Source: Arthrobacter burdickii (GTDB lineage: Bacteria > Actinomycetota > Actinomycetes > Actinomycetales > Micrococcaceae). Taken from it: a DNA stretch of 64,000 bases. This document shows positions 27,957-36,177 of the stretch, piece by piece (position 1 is the stretch's first letter; each line of letters opens with the position of its first letter). The stretch is from positions 1,674,001 through 1,738,000 of the forward strand of contig NZ_JAROCG010000001.1 in NCBI RefSeq assembly GCF_030433645.1, read 5' to 3'. Made by a program: the position numbers and the translations under genes. The notes under the pieces are model-generated. The model did not search any database. It had not been told where the DNA came from and saw nothing but the letters and a program-made list of their open reading frames with translations.

Positions 27957-29156
27957 ATGACCCTGGACATCACGACACTGCGGGTGGCGTTCGGCGCTCT
28001 TGCCGTCACCCTCTTCGTGCTGTTCTACACCGTCGCCTTCCGCCAGACCCGGTCCGCCTACAGCGCCTGGTGGTGCGCCGCCATCGCGTTCTTCTTCACG
28101 GGCTCCTTCGCGTACCTGCTGGACGGCACCGTCCACCAGGTGTGGGCCAACCCGCTGGGCAACATGCTGCTGGTGATGGGGGCCACCAGCGTCTGGGCCG
28201 GCGCGCGGACCCTCCGCACCAGCAAACCCGCATGGCTCCAGCTGTCGGCGGCTCCGCTCCTGACCCTGCTCGCCTCGGTGGTCGACAGTCCTGCGACGAA
28301 CACGTGGTCGGGAGGCCCGGTGTTCCTCGGCATGATGTCGCTGACCATCGGCCTCGCCTCCTGGGAGCTGTGGCGCCTGCCCAGCAGCTACAGCAGGGTG
28401 CAGGCGCCACTGGCGTTCGCGTCCGGGTTCCTCGCGCTCCTCTACCTGGGGCGGTGCGTCGCGTTCGTCGCCGGCGGCCAGGACGGCCACGTCTTCACGA
28501 CCTACTTCGGCTCGGGGATCACCACCCTGATCACCATGCTCCTCCTCGTCGTCGTGTCCTTCAGCGCCGCCGCCCTCAGCGCCGAGCAGATCGCCACGGA
28601 CCTCCGAAGGCGCGCGGACCGGGACTCGCTGACCGGGCTCCTCAACCGCGCGGGCTTCCTCGACCTCGCGCGCGTCCAGGTGGACCGGCTGGCGCGCACC
28701 AGCAGCCCCGGGACCCTGATCCTCGCGGACCTCGACTTCTTCAAGGCCGTCAACGACACGCACGGGCACCCCGCGGGGGATGCGGTGCTCAAGGCGTTCG
28801 CCGACGCCAGCACGGACACCGTCCGGTCCACCGACCTCGTGGGACGCTACGGCGGCGAGGAGTTCGTCTTCCTGCTGCCCGGGGCGTCCGTCGCGCGGAG
28901 CGAGGACATCACCCGGGAGGTGAGCAGGGCCCTCCGCGGACACTCCGCGCCCGGAGGCATCCAGATGCCGACGGTGAGCTACGGCGTCGCCGCTCTCGAG
29001 GCAGCCGACTACGACCTCGACGCCTCGATCGCCGCCGCGGACCGGGCGCTGTATGCGGCGAAGGCCGGCGGACGGAACCGCTCCGTCCGGGCGGTCCGAC
29101 CTCCGCGCAGGACCGGGTCGGCGGAGCAGGTCCAGGCGCACTTCCGGCTCCAGTAG
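27957..29156 (+). CDS. membrane-bound GGDEF diguanylate cyclase, 399 aa
   Basis: This protein is predicted to make cyclic di-GMP from two GTP. Six hydrophobic helices occupy about 5-210, acting as an unknown membrane sensor. The GGDEF domain follows (about 225-385). Its active-site motif is GGEEF at 299-303, an accepted active variant. The product-inhibition site RxxD is present as RSTD at 290-293, exactly five residues upstream. No EAL or HD-GYP domain is fused. The ATG follows AGGAA. The gene is downstream of treZ by 158 bp and probably independent. Confidence 0.88.
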   Translation: MTLDITTLRVAFGALAVTLFVLFYTVAFRQTRSAYSAWWCAAIAFFFTGSFAYLLDGTVHQVWANPLGNMLLVMGATSVWAGARTLRTSKPAWLQLSAAPLLTLLASVVDSPATNTWSGGPVFLGMMSLTIGLASWELWRLPSSYSRVQAPLAFASGFLALLYLGRCVAFVAGGQDGHVFTTYFGSGITTLITMLLLVVVSFSAAALSAEQIATDLRRRADRDSLTGLLNRAGFLDLARVQVDRLARTSSPGTLILADLDFFKAVNDTHGHPAGDAVLKAFADASTDTVRSTDLVGRYGGEEFVFLLPGASVARSEDITREVSRALRGHSAPGGIQMPTVSYGVAALEAADYDLDASIAAADRALYAAKAGGRNRSVRAVRPPRRTGSAEQVQAHFRLQ

Positions 29157-29199
29157 GGCCGGGGGCCCGGAGCTCCGCGGGGGCAGGCGGGCGCTCGCC

Positions 29200-29205
29200 T
29201 AGGAT
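29200..29205 (+). promoter_or_regulatory. TAGGAT -10 box, probable leaderless start of the aldo/keto reductase gene
   Basis: TAGGAT lies six bases before the ATG at 29212. A GAAGGG stretch touches the start codon and is too close to act as a Shine-Dalgarno site. Confidence 0.45.
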
Positions 29206-29211
29206 GAAGGG

Positions 29212-30258
29212 ATGACCTATCACCCCGCTGAAGACCGTTATGAGAAGATGCCCTACCGCCGCGTGGGAAAGAGCGGCCTGCACCTGCCCGCCGTGTCCCT
29301 CGGACTGTGGCACAACTTCGGGGACGACAAGCCCTTCGACACGCAGCGGGCCATCCTGCGCCGGGCGTTCGACCTCGGCGTCACCCACTTCGACCTGGCC
29401 AACAACTACGGGCCGCCCTACGGAAGCGCGGAGACCAATTTTGGGCGTCACCTGAAGGACGACTTCCGGCCGTTCCGCGACGAACTCGTCATCTCCAGCA
29501 AGGCCGGCTACGACATGTGGCCCGGCCCGTACGGTGACTTCGGCTCGCGGAAGTACCTGCTGGCGAGCCTGGACCAGTCGCTCGAGCGGATGGGCCTCGA
29601 CTACGTCGACATCTTCTACAGCCACCGCCCGGATCCCGGGACCCCGCTCGAGGAGACCATGGGTGCCCTGGACACGGCCGTCCGGTCCGGCCGCGCCCTG
29701 TACGCGGGCATCTCGTCCTACTCGCCCGAGCGCACCCTGGAAGCCGCAGCGATCCTGAAGGACCTGGGCACCCCGCTGCTCATCCACCAGCCCTCCTACT
29801 CGATGCTCAACCGCTGGGTGGAGAACGGGACGCCGAACCTTCCCGAGGCCCTCGAGACCGTCGGCGCCGGTTCCATCGCGTTCTCCCCGCTCGCGCAGGG
29901 CCTGCTGACGAGCCGCTACCTCGACGGCGTGCCGGCGGATTCCCGGGCGGCTGCGTCCAAGTCGCTGTCGGAGGACCACCTGTCGGAGGACAACCTCCGC
30001 CGCGTGCGCGGACTCAACGGGATCGCGGAGCAGCGCGGACAGAGCCTTGCCCAGATGGCCATCGCCTGGATCCTGCGTCCCCAGGCCAAGGGCACGCCCA
30101 TCACGTCGGCGCTCATCGGCGCGTCCAGCGTGCGGCAACTGGAGGACAGCCTGGCGGCGGTGCGGAACCTCGACTTCACGTCCGAGGAACTGCGCGCCAT
30201 CGACGAGTTCGCCGTCGACTCGGACATCAACCTGTGGGCCCGGGCGCTCGACGCCTGA
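29212..30258 (+). CDS. aldo/keto reductase, L-glyceraldehyde-3-phosphate reductase type, 348 aa
   Basis: This is an NADPH-dependent TIM-barrel reductase. The N-terminal YRRVGKSGLHLPAVSLGLWH and FDLANNYGPPYGSAE match the YghZ/MgrA group, which reduces L-glyceraldehyde-3-phosphate and methylglyoxal-like aldehydes. The catalytic tetrad can be placed at Asp (FDLANNYG), Tyr in the same loop, Lys in SSKAGY and His in YSHRPD. GYDMWPGPYGDFGSRKYL is a further mark of this group. The role is likely detoxification of reactive aldehydes. A hairpin 10 bp after the stop probably ends transcription. Confidence 0.88.
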   Translation: MTYHPAEDRYEKMPYRRVGKSGLHLPAVSLGLWHNFGDDKPFDTQRAILRRAFDLGVTHFDLANNYGPPYGSAETNFGRHLKDDFRPFRDELVISSKAGYDMWPGPYGDFGSRKYLLASLDQSLERMGLDYVDIFYSHRPDPGTPLEETMGALDTAVRSGRALYAGISSYSPERTLEAAAILKDLGTPLLIHQPSYSMLNRWVENGTPNLPEALETVGAGSIAFSPLAQGLLTSRYLDGVPADSRAAASKSLSEDHLSEDNLRRVRGLNGIAEQRGQSLAQMAIAWILRPQAKGTPITSALIGASSVRQLEDSLAAVRNLDFTSEELRAIDEFAVDSDINLWARALDA

Positions 30259-30268
30259 TGCTCCGATC

Positions 30269-30303
30269 CGGATGGCGGTCCAGGCTTTTCGGCCCGCCAT
30301 CCG
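30269..30303 (+). terminator. 10-bp hairpin after the aldo/keto reductase gene
   Basis: CGGATGGCGG at 30269-30278 pairs perfectly with CCGCCATCCG at 30294-30303 across a 15-base loop that contains TTTT. Confidence 0.6.
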
Positions 30304-30348
30304 ACTCCGTTCCGCCCTCGGATGCCCTGGGTCCGACACAATGGGGGC

Positions 30349-31101
30349 ATGACTCCCGGAACACCGTCCTCTGATCCGCTGCTCGGCCTCTGGGCCACGC
30401 TCGGCGAGCCCCGCCTGACCGGCGAACTCGCGCGGTCGGGTCTCGGCTGGGTGGGCCTCGACGCCCAGCACGGCCATTTCGACGACCGCTCGCTCCGGGA
30501 CACCCTCGGCCACCGGTCGGCGGACGCAGCCCCGATGCTCGTGCGCGTGGCCGCCAACGACGCCGCGCTGATCGGCCGGGCGCTCGACGCCGGCGCGGAC
30601 GGCGTCGTCGTCCCCCTCGTCAGCAGCGTGGCGGACGCCGAAGCGGCTGTCGCGGCGAGCCGCTACCCGCCGCACGGTGCCCGCAGCTGGGGTCCGCTGC
30701 AGGGGAGCAGGCCGGCGTACGGCCCAGGGTCCGACGGCGGACCTCACGACGTCCCGCTGTGCGCGGTGATGGTCGAGACCGCCGACGCGCTCGACGCCGT
30801 CGAGGAGATCGCCTCCGTGCCCGGGGTGGACATGGTCTTCGTCGGTCCGTTCGATCTGTCGCTCGCCCTGGGACTGGACGTGGAGGACCTCCTGGCAGCC
30901 ACCGGTGACGGCACGCCGCTCGGACGGATCGTCCGTGCCTGCAGGAATGCCGGGATCCTGGCCGGCGCCTACGCCGGAACACCCGGACGGGCCGTGCTGC
31001 TCGCCGGGGCGGGCTTCTCCTGGATCGCCGCCACCACGGACACCGCCCTGCTGCCGTTCGGCGTCGAGGCGGTCCGGCGCCAGGTGCACGGCGACGCCTG
31101 A
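30349..31101 (+). CDS. HpcH/HpaI family aldolase, 250 aa
   Basis: This is a class II pyruvate-dependent aldolase fold that would reversibly join pyruvate-like donors and aldehydes. LGLWATLGEP opens the barrel, GLDAQHGHF holds the catalytic His region, and the metal ligands are Glu in VMVETADAL and Asp in FVGPFDLSLALG. This is the same arrangement as in HpaI and GarL. The start ATG at 30349 follows a G-rich tract and a CACAAT box 6 nt upstream, so leaderless initiation is possible. The physiological substrate is unknown. It lies between a sugar-aldehyde reductase gene and a convergent glycosidase gene. Confidence 0.83.
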   Translation: MTPGTPSSDPLLGLWATLGEPRLTGELARSGLGWVGLDAQHGHFDDRSLRDTLGHRSADAAPMLVRVAANDAALIGRALDAGADGVVVPLVSSVADAEAAVAASRYPPHGARSWGPLQGSRPAYGPGSDGGPHDVPLCAVMVETADALDAVEEIASVPGVDMVFVGPFDLSLALGLDVEDLLAATGDGTPLGRIVRACRNAGILAGAYAGTPGRAVLLAGAGFSWIAATTDTALLPFGVEAVRRQVHGDA

Positions 31102-31126
31102 GGGCGCATGGGTGCCGCGGGCAGGC

Positions 31127-32497
31127 TCAGCCGGCCCAGGACGCCTTCAGCGCGGGGAACGACTCCTCGTAGCCTGCGAGGACCCTCACCGCCGCATGGA
31201 ACGAATCGACCAGGGGATGTCCCGCCAGGGCCCGTAGTGCGGAATCGCGGTCCCGGTGCACCGCCGCCCGGATCGTCTGCTGCTCGACGGCCTTCACGGT
31301 GGACATGAGACCGAGCTGGTGCGGAGTCAGGGGGGCGGCGGGAAGCGGCCGTGCGCCGCCGGCGTCCACGACGGACGGAACCTCGACGACGGCGTCCTCC
31401 GGCAGCCCGGGGAAGGTGGACCCGTTGCGGACGTTCAGGACGAGTTCCGAGCGCGTGCCCGTGAGCAGCGCCCGCATGACCTGGAGGGCCACGCGCTCGT
31501 AGCCGCCGCCGGCGAGGTCCGCCTCGTCCCGCTCTTCGTCCGCCGCACGGGCCTCGGCGAGGTAGCCGGACTCCCGTTCCCGCCGCGCGTCCTCCCACAC
31601 GGCGAACGGATCGTCGGCCGCAGCGAGGCCCGGATAGAGGCCGCGCTGCTGATCCCGCAGGATCTCCCCGCGCGTTCGATCCGCGCTGCGGATCGACAGC
31701 AGGGCCTCGCGGTGGAAGTAGTAGTAGAACAGGTACTCGTTGGGCAGGGCGCCGAGGACCCGGAGGAGGTCCGGACCGAACAGGCGGCCCTCCTCGAAAC
31801 CGGACAGGCGCAGCGGATCGGCGAGCAGGCCGGGGAGGCGGTCGCCCCCGCCGTCGTCGAGTCCCCGGAGCCAGCCCAGGTGGTTCAGCCCTACGTAGTC
31901 GACGCCGGTGAGCGAGCCCCGCAGGTCCACCTGCGCCGCCCGTGCGGCCCGCGTGATGAGTCCCGAGGCCGAGTCGCAGATGCCGATGACCCGGGAGCCG
32001 AGGACCGTCGAGACCGCTTCGGTCACCATCCCGGCGGGGTTCGTGAAGTTGATGAGCCATGCCTTCGGCGCGAGGTCACGCATGGCGGCGGCGACCCGCA
32101 TCATGTCCGGGATGGAGCGCAGGGCGTAGGAGATGCCGCCCGCGCCCACGGTCTCCTGCCCGAGCAGTCCGGCGGACAGGGCCACGCGCTCGTCGAGGAT
32201 GCGTCCCTCCGTTCCGCCACTGCGGACCGCGGCGAAGACGATGTCCGCGCCGGGCAGGGCGTCCTCGAGGCGTTCCTCCACCCGGACCGATGGTGCGGGA
32301 CCGCCGCCGGCCGCCGGCATGGCATCGAGCACCCGGGCGATGGCCTGCGCCCGCTCCGGCAGCGCATCGAGCAGGACGACGTCGGACACGAGCCCGGCGA
32401 ACGGCCCGTCGGAGAGGGCGCGGTACACGAGGGGCACCCGGAAGCCTCCGCCGCCGGCGATGACGAGGGTGGCACCGGTTCCGTTCGCTGTGGGCAC
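31127..32497 (-). CDS. GH4 family 6-phospho-beta-glucosidase-type hydrolase, 456 aa
   Basis: GH4 enzymes use NAD+ and a divalent metal to cleave (phospho)glycosides by an oxidation-elimination route. The Rossmann start VIAGGGGFR is at 12-20. INFTNPAGMVTEA at 149-161 marks the phospho-beta-glucosidase side of the family. Metal ligands Cys174 (GICDSASG) and His206 (GLNHLGW) are present. The length fits the family when the GTG at 32497 is used, which has AGGA upstream. A longer reading to ATG 32614 adds 39 residues and overlaps the start codon of the divergent kinase, so it is less likely. The exact substrate is unknown. Confidence 0.82.
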   Translation of the reverse strand: MPTANGTGATLVIAGGGGFRVPLVYRALSDGPFAGLVSDVVLLDALPERAQAIARVLDAMPAAGGGPAPSVRVEERLEDALPGADIVFAAVRSGGTEGRILDERVALSAGLLGQETVGAGGISYALRSIPDMMRVAAAMRDLAPKAWLINFTNPAGMVTEAVSTVLGSRVIGICDSASGLITRAARAAQVDLRGSLTGVDYVGLNHLGWLRGLDDGGGDRLPGLLADPLRLSGFEEGRLFGPDLLRVLGALPNEYLFYYYFHREALLSIRSADRTRGEILRDQQRGLYPGLAAADDPFAVWEDARRERESGYLAEARAADEERDEADLAGGGYERVALQVMRALLTGTRSELVLNVRNGSTFPGLPEDAVVEVPSVVDAGGARPLPAAPLTPHQLGLMSTVKAVEQQTIRAAVHRDRDSALRALAGHPLVDSFHAAVRVLAGYEESFPALKASWAG

Positions 32498-32599
32498 GGT
32501 TCGTCCTGCTTCCGTCGTGGCCTGTTCTCCCGCGTGGGAGCCGCCGTCGTCGGGCGCCGCACGTTCCGGTGCCGCCGCCCGCGTCCGGCGTTCTGCAAG

Positions 32600-32605
32600 T
32601 ATTGT
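32600..32605 (+). promoter_or_regulatory. TATTGT -10 box, leaderless start of the PfkB kinase gene
   Basis: TATTGT is followed by seven bases and the ATG at 32613; no Shine-Dalgarno site is present. Confidence 0.5.
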
Positions 32606-32612
32606 GCCGTAC

Positions 32613-33746
32613 ATGTCCCAACAGCACCGCTTCGATCCGCTAGCGGCTCTGCGCGGCCCGGACGGACCCGAATTCGACCTCCTGCTCGCCGGGCAGGTGT
32701 TCTTCGACATCATCTTCACCGGCCTGGAGCAGCTTCCGTCCCCGGGCACGGAGGTGTGGACCGACGGCATGGGGTCGGGGCCCGGCGGTATCGCCAACCA
32801 GGCCATCGCCGCGAGCAGGCTGGGACTCCGCACCACCCTCTCTGCGGCCTTCGGCGACGACGGCTACGGCCAGTTCAACTGGGACGTGCTGCAGGACCAG
32901 GAGCACGTGGACCTCTCACGGTCCCGGGTCTTCGGGCAGTGGCATTCCCCGGTCACGGTGTCCCTGTCGGTGCACCATGACCGCTCGATGATCACGCACG
33001 GACATCCGTCACCGCTGCGCGCCACCGAACTGATCGGAACACCGCCGTCGTGCCGGGCCGCCATCGTCGGACTGGAGCAGGAGATGGAACCGTGGGCGCT
33101 GACGGCCGCGGCCGGCGGCACGAAGCTGTTCGGTGATGTCGGCTGGGACCCGGCGGGGGAGTGGGCGCCGGAGACGCTCTCCTCGCTCGAGCACTTCTAC
33201 GCGTTCATGCCCAATGCCGGTGAGGCGATGGCGTACACCCGGACGGAGGACCCCTGGGCGGCCCTCTACTCCCTCGCCGACCGTGTGCCCGTGGCCGTCG
33301 TGACGGTCGGCCAGCAGGGTGCGATGGCCATCGACTCGCTGACCGGTGAGGAGGAATGGGTACCCGCCCTGCCCGTGTCCGCCTACGATCCGACCGGGGC
33401 GGGCGACTGCTTCGGCGCGGCGTTCGTCATGGGCGACCTGGCGGGTTTCCGGCTCGCCGACCGCCTCAGCTTCGCGAACCTCTGCGCATCGCTGTCCGTG
33501 CAGCACGTGGGTGGTTCACTGGCCGCGCCCGGCTGGGGTGACATCGCCGACTGGTGGCGGCGGGTCAGCGCGGGGCGCGACGGCGTCCGGAAGCAGTGGC
33601 TGCGCCGCTACGCCTTTCTGGAGGACCTGGTCTCCGACGTGCCGGTCGAGGCGGTCCGCCGGGCGACGGCGACCATCGCGCGGCACTCCGACGCGTCGCC
33701 GTCGCGTACGCCCAAATGGCGTGGGGAGATGCCCGGCACCCTGTGA
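32613..33746 (+). CDS. PfkB/ribokinase family carbohydrate kinase, 377 aa
   Basis: This is a ribokinase-fold sugar kinase. An N-terminal segment (FDLLLAGQVFFDIIFTGL) and GSGPGGIANQAIAASRLG form the sugar-binding lid side. The family signature DPTGAGDCFGAAFV contains the catalytic base Asp265. A C-terminal extension of about 70 residues after the kinase core is basic and helical. The sugar substrate cannot be named. The gene is divergent from the GH4 glycosidase gene (116 bp apart), so both may serve the same sugar. The ATG at 32613 is supported by a -10 box 7 nt upstream. Confidence 0.82.
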   Translation: MSQQHRFDPLAALRGPDGPEFDLLLAGQVFFDIIFTGLEQLPSPGTEVWTDGMGSGPGGIANQAIAASRLGLRTTLSAAFGDDGYGQFNWDVLQDQEHVDLSRSRVFGQWHSPVTVSLSVHHDRSMITHGHPSPLRATELIGTPPSCRAAIVGLEQEMEPWALTAAAGGTKLFGDVGWDPAGEWAPETLSSLEHFYAFMPNAGEAMAYTRTEDPWAALYSLADRVPVAVVTVGQQGAMAIDSLTGEEEWVPALPVSAYDPTGAGDCFGAAFVMGDLAGFRLADRLSFANLCASLSVQHVGGSLAAPGWGDIADWWRRVSAGRDGVRKQWLRRYAFLEDLVSDVPVEAVRRATATIARHSDASPSRTPKWRGEMPGTL

Positions 33747-33768
33747 CCGGGGCCCGCCGAGATGCCGG

Positions 33769-34347
33769 TTACCCGTGCAGGGCGGCCGCCTCCCCGAGCC
33801 AGCGCGCGTACCGCGCCCAGGGATCGTCGACCCCTGCCGCGAGGCGGCCGATATGGTCCTCCACCTCGGGCGCGAGTTTGAACCACTCGGAGCGGTCGAG
33901 GCGCCAGGCCGCGAACTGCTCGTGGCGGCGGTGTTCGACGAGCCGGTCGCCGCGCTCGAACGCGAGCACCTCGTCATGCCAGATCCGGGCCAGCCGCCGG
34001 CGCGGGTTCGCCGTCGTCTCGATCTTGACGCGGTCCTGGAAGCGGATGTAGTAGACGACGTCGACGCGCGGGGGCGGCAGTCCGTCGTCGAGGACATCAC
34101 CGACGCGCCACTCGCAGGCCGCGCACGCCCACCCGGACGGATACCGCACTCCGAGCCGCGACCCGCAGGCGCGGCAGGGCACCGGCAGCAGGTCGGTGGT
34201 GCCCCACTCCGTCCCGGCCCACTCGACGACCAGCTCCACGTGGGCGGGGCAGAGCGCGAAGGGCGTACCGCCGGAGGGGCGCCCGCACGGCCGTCCGTCA
34301 TCGCCCGGGAGGACGCACGGGTGGCCGCTCGGCCGGGAATCGGACAC
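33769..34347 (-). CDS. GIY-YIG (T5orf172/MUG113-like) protein with two Cys clusters, 192 aa
   Basis: The C-terminal half resembles the GIY-YIG nuclease-like T5orf172/MUG113 domain. VVYYIRF at 97-103 replaces GIY, VKIETTANPRRRLARIW at 107-123 holds the YIG-equivalent and the conserved Arg, and the likely catalytic Glu138 lies in LVEHRRHEQF. The N-terminal half has Cys11, Cys21, Cys33 and His36, then Cys58/Cys61 and Cys75/Cys78, the spacing of two zinc-binding sites. An oddity is Glu110 where most relatives have Gly (KIGTT). The GTG at 34347 follows GGAAGA. Nuclease activity and biological role are unproven. Confidence 0.7.
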   Translation of the reverse strand: MSDSRPSGHPCVLPGDDGRPCGRPSGGTPFALCPAHVELVVEWAGTEWGTTDLLPVPCRACGSRLGVRYPSGWACAACEWRVGDVLDDGLPPPRVDVVYYIRFQDRVKIETTANPRRRLARIWHDEVLAFERGDRLVEHRRHEQFAAWRLDRSEWFKLAPEVEDHIGRLAAGVDDPWARYARWLGEAAALHG

Positions 34348-34454
34348 GGAGTCGATCTTCCATGCCCGGCATCCCCCGCGCAACCCGGATCCAGCCGTTC
34401 CGGAACGGCTGCTTCCGCCGGGACGGCCCTGCGAAAACTGGCAGAATGGGCTGA

Positions 34455-35642
34455 GTGACTTCCACCGAACGTGCCGCAGAAATCGACCTCGACGCCCTGC
34501 GGCACAACATCCGCCACCTCCGGGACATCGCCCATCCGGCCCGCGTCATGGCCGTCGTCAAGGCCGATGCGTACGGCCACGGCGCTGTCCCGGTGGCGCG
34601 GGCCGCTCTGGAGGCGGGTGCGGCCTGGCTCGGGGTCGCCCATGTCAGCGAGGGTGTCCGGCTGCGCAAGGCGGGCATCGAGGCCCCGATCCTCGCGTGG
34701 CTGCACACCTCGGGGACCGACTTCGTCGCCGGCGTCGAGCACGGGCTGGACCTGGGGATCTCCGGGTGGGAGCTGGAGCACGTCACCGCTGCGGCCCGGG
34801 AACTGGAGCGGCCCGCGATCGTGCATCTGAAGATCGACACCGGGCTGGGCCGCAACGGCTGTCCGCCGGACAAGTGGGACGCCCTGCTCAGCAGGGCGGC
34901 GCAGTACCAGGAGGAAGGGCTGATCCGCGTCGTCGGGATCTTCTCCCACCTCGCCATGGCCGACGAACCCGCGCGGCCGGAGACCGACCTGCAGGTGCAG
35001 GCGTTCCGCGAGGCCGTCGCCGCCGCGGAGAACGCGGGGATCGACGTCGAGATCCGCCACCTGGCCAACACCCCTGCGACGTTCTCGCGGCCCGACTGCC
35101 ACTTCGACCTCGTCCGCGTGGGCCTCGGCATCTACGGCCTCTCGCCCTTCTCCGACCAGGGGTCCGCCGACCTCGGGCTGCAGCCCGTCATGACGCTCAG
35201 CACCACCGTCTCCAACTGCAAGGAGGTGCCCGCCGGCCAGGGCGTCTCCTACGGGTACGCGTACCGCACGCAGAAGCCGACGACGCTCGGGCTCATCCCC
35301 GTCGGATATGCGGACGGTGTCCCGCGCATCGCGACCGGCGCGCCCGTCCTGGTCGGCACCAGGATCTACCCCGTGGTCGGGCGCATCGCCATGGACCAGC
35401 TCGTCATCGACTTCGGCACCACGGGCCTGGTCGACACGCCGGACAGCCCGCTGGGCAAGCGGGCCGTCCTGTTCGGCGGAACGGGCTCTCCTCCTGTGGA
35501 GGACTGGGCTGCCGCCGCGCAGACCATCAACTACGAGGTGGTCACCCGCATCAGCGGCCGCGTCGAGCGCGTCTACATCGACCGCACCCAGGACAGTGTC
35601 CAGAACCGCGCCCAGGAGGCGGGCCGTGACGGCGACGCCTGA
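34455..35642 (+). CDS. alr: alanine racemase, 395 aa
   Basis: Alr interconverts L- and D-alanine with pyridoxal phosphate, supplying D-Ala for peptidoglycan. The PLP lysine is Lys36 in VVKADAYGHG. The second catalytic residue, Tyr266, lies in VSYGYAYRT, and PVGYADGVPR and GRIAMDQL are standard later motifs. The length is normal. The GTG at 34455 has no strong ribosome site, but a CAGAAT box lies 7 nt upstream, the same arrangement as coaA. It is the first gene of alr-tsaE-tsaB-rimI-tsaD and overlaps tsaE by 17 bp. Confidence 0.94.
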   Translation: MTSTERAAEIDLDALRHNIRHLRDIAHPARVMAVVKADAYGHGAVPVARAALEAGAAWLGVAHVSEGVRLRKAGIEAPILAWLHTSGTDFVAGVEHGLDLGISGWELEHVTAAARELERPAIVHLKIDTGLGRNGCPPDKWDALLSRAAQYQEEGLIRVVGIFSHLAMADEPARPETDLQVQAFREAVAAAENAGIDVEIRHLANTPATFSRPDCHFDLVRVGLGIYGLSPFSDQGSADLGLQPVMTLSTTVSNCKEVPAGQGVSYGYAYRTQKPTTLGLIPVGYADGVPRIATGAPVLVGTRIYPVVGRIAMDQLVIDFGTTGLVDTPDSPLGKRAVLFGGTGSPPVEDWAAAAQTINYEVVTRISGRVERVYIDRTQDSVQNRAQEAGRDGDA

Positions 35643-36168
35643 GTGGGCCCGGACGTACGCCGTCGGCTCCGCCGCTGAGCTGCAGGGGCTCGCCGCCGCG
35701 CTCGCCCCGCACCTCCGTCCGGCGGATCTCCTGGTCCTGTCGGGGGAGCTCGGCGCGGGCAAGACGACCTTCACGCAGGGTCTGGGGCGGGGACTGTCCG
35801 TCGAGGACCGCATCATCTCGCCCACCTTCGTGCTCGTCCGCCAGCATCCGGCGGCGGACGGCGGACCGGGCCTCGTCCACGTCGATGCGTACCGGCTGGG
35901 CAACGCCGCCGCTGTCGACGATCTCGACCTCGAAGCCACCATGGATTCCAATGTCACCGTCGTCGAATGGGGAGCCGGCCGGGTGGAGCACCTGAGCGAC
36001 AGCTGGCTGCGGGTCGATATCGTGCGGCCGCTGGGAAGCACCGAAGCGGCGTCCGGCGGTCCGGTGATCGACTTCGACGACGACGGCGAGGACGAAGTGC
36101 GCACCGTCACCCTCTCGGGCTTCGGCCCGCGCTGGAGCGGACGGCAGCCGGCACTCCCGCTCGACTAG
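35626..36168 (+). CDS. tsaE: tRNA t6A threonylcarbamoyltransferase complex ATPase TsaE, 180 aa
   Basis: TsaE is the P-loop ATPase that works with TsaB and TsaD to install t6A at position 37 of ANN-decoding tRNAs. The Walker A motif GELGAGKT is at 40-47, and SPTFVLV and HVDAYRL follow as in the family. The GTG at 35626 lies inside the end of alr and is preceded by AGGAGG at 8 nt, so the start is well supported. A C-terminal acidic extension (DFDDDGEDE) is specific to this lineage. It is co-translated with alr and followed 9 bp later by tsaB. Confidence 0.93.
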   Translation: MTATPEWARTYAVGSAAELQGLAAALAPHLRPADLLVLSGELGAGKTTFTQGLGRGLSVEDRIISPTFVLVRQHPAADGGPGLVHVDAYRLGNAAAVDDLDLEATMDSNVTVVEWGAGRVEHLSDSWLRVDIVRPLGSTEAASGGPVIDFDDDGEDEVRTVTLSGFGPRWSGRQPALPLD

Positions 36169-36171
36169 GCT
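36166..36171 (+). promoter_or_regulatory. TAGGCT -10 box of tsaB, overlapping the tsaE stop
   Basis: TAGGCT begins at the tsaE stop codon and lies six bases before the tsaB GTG at 36178. It suggests an internal, leaderless promoter within the operon. Confidence 0.45.
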
Positions 36172-36177
36172 GGATGG

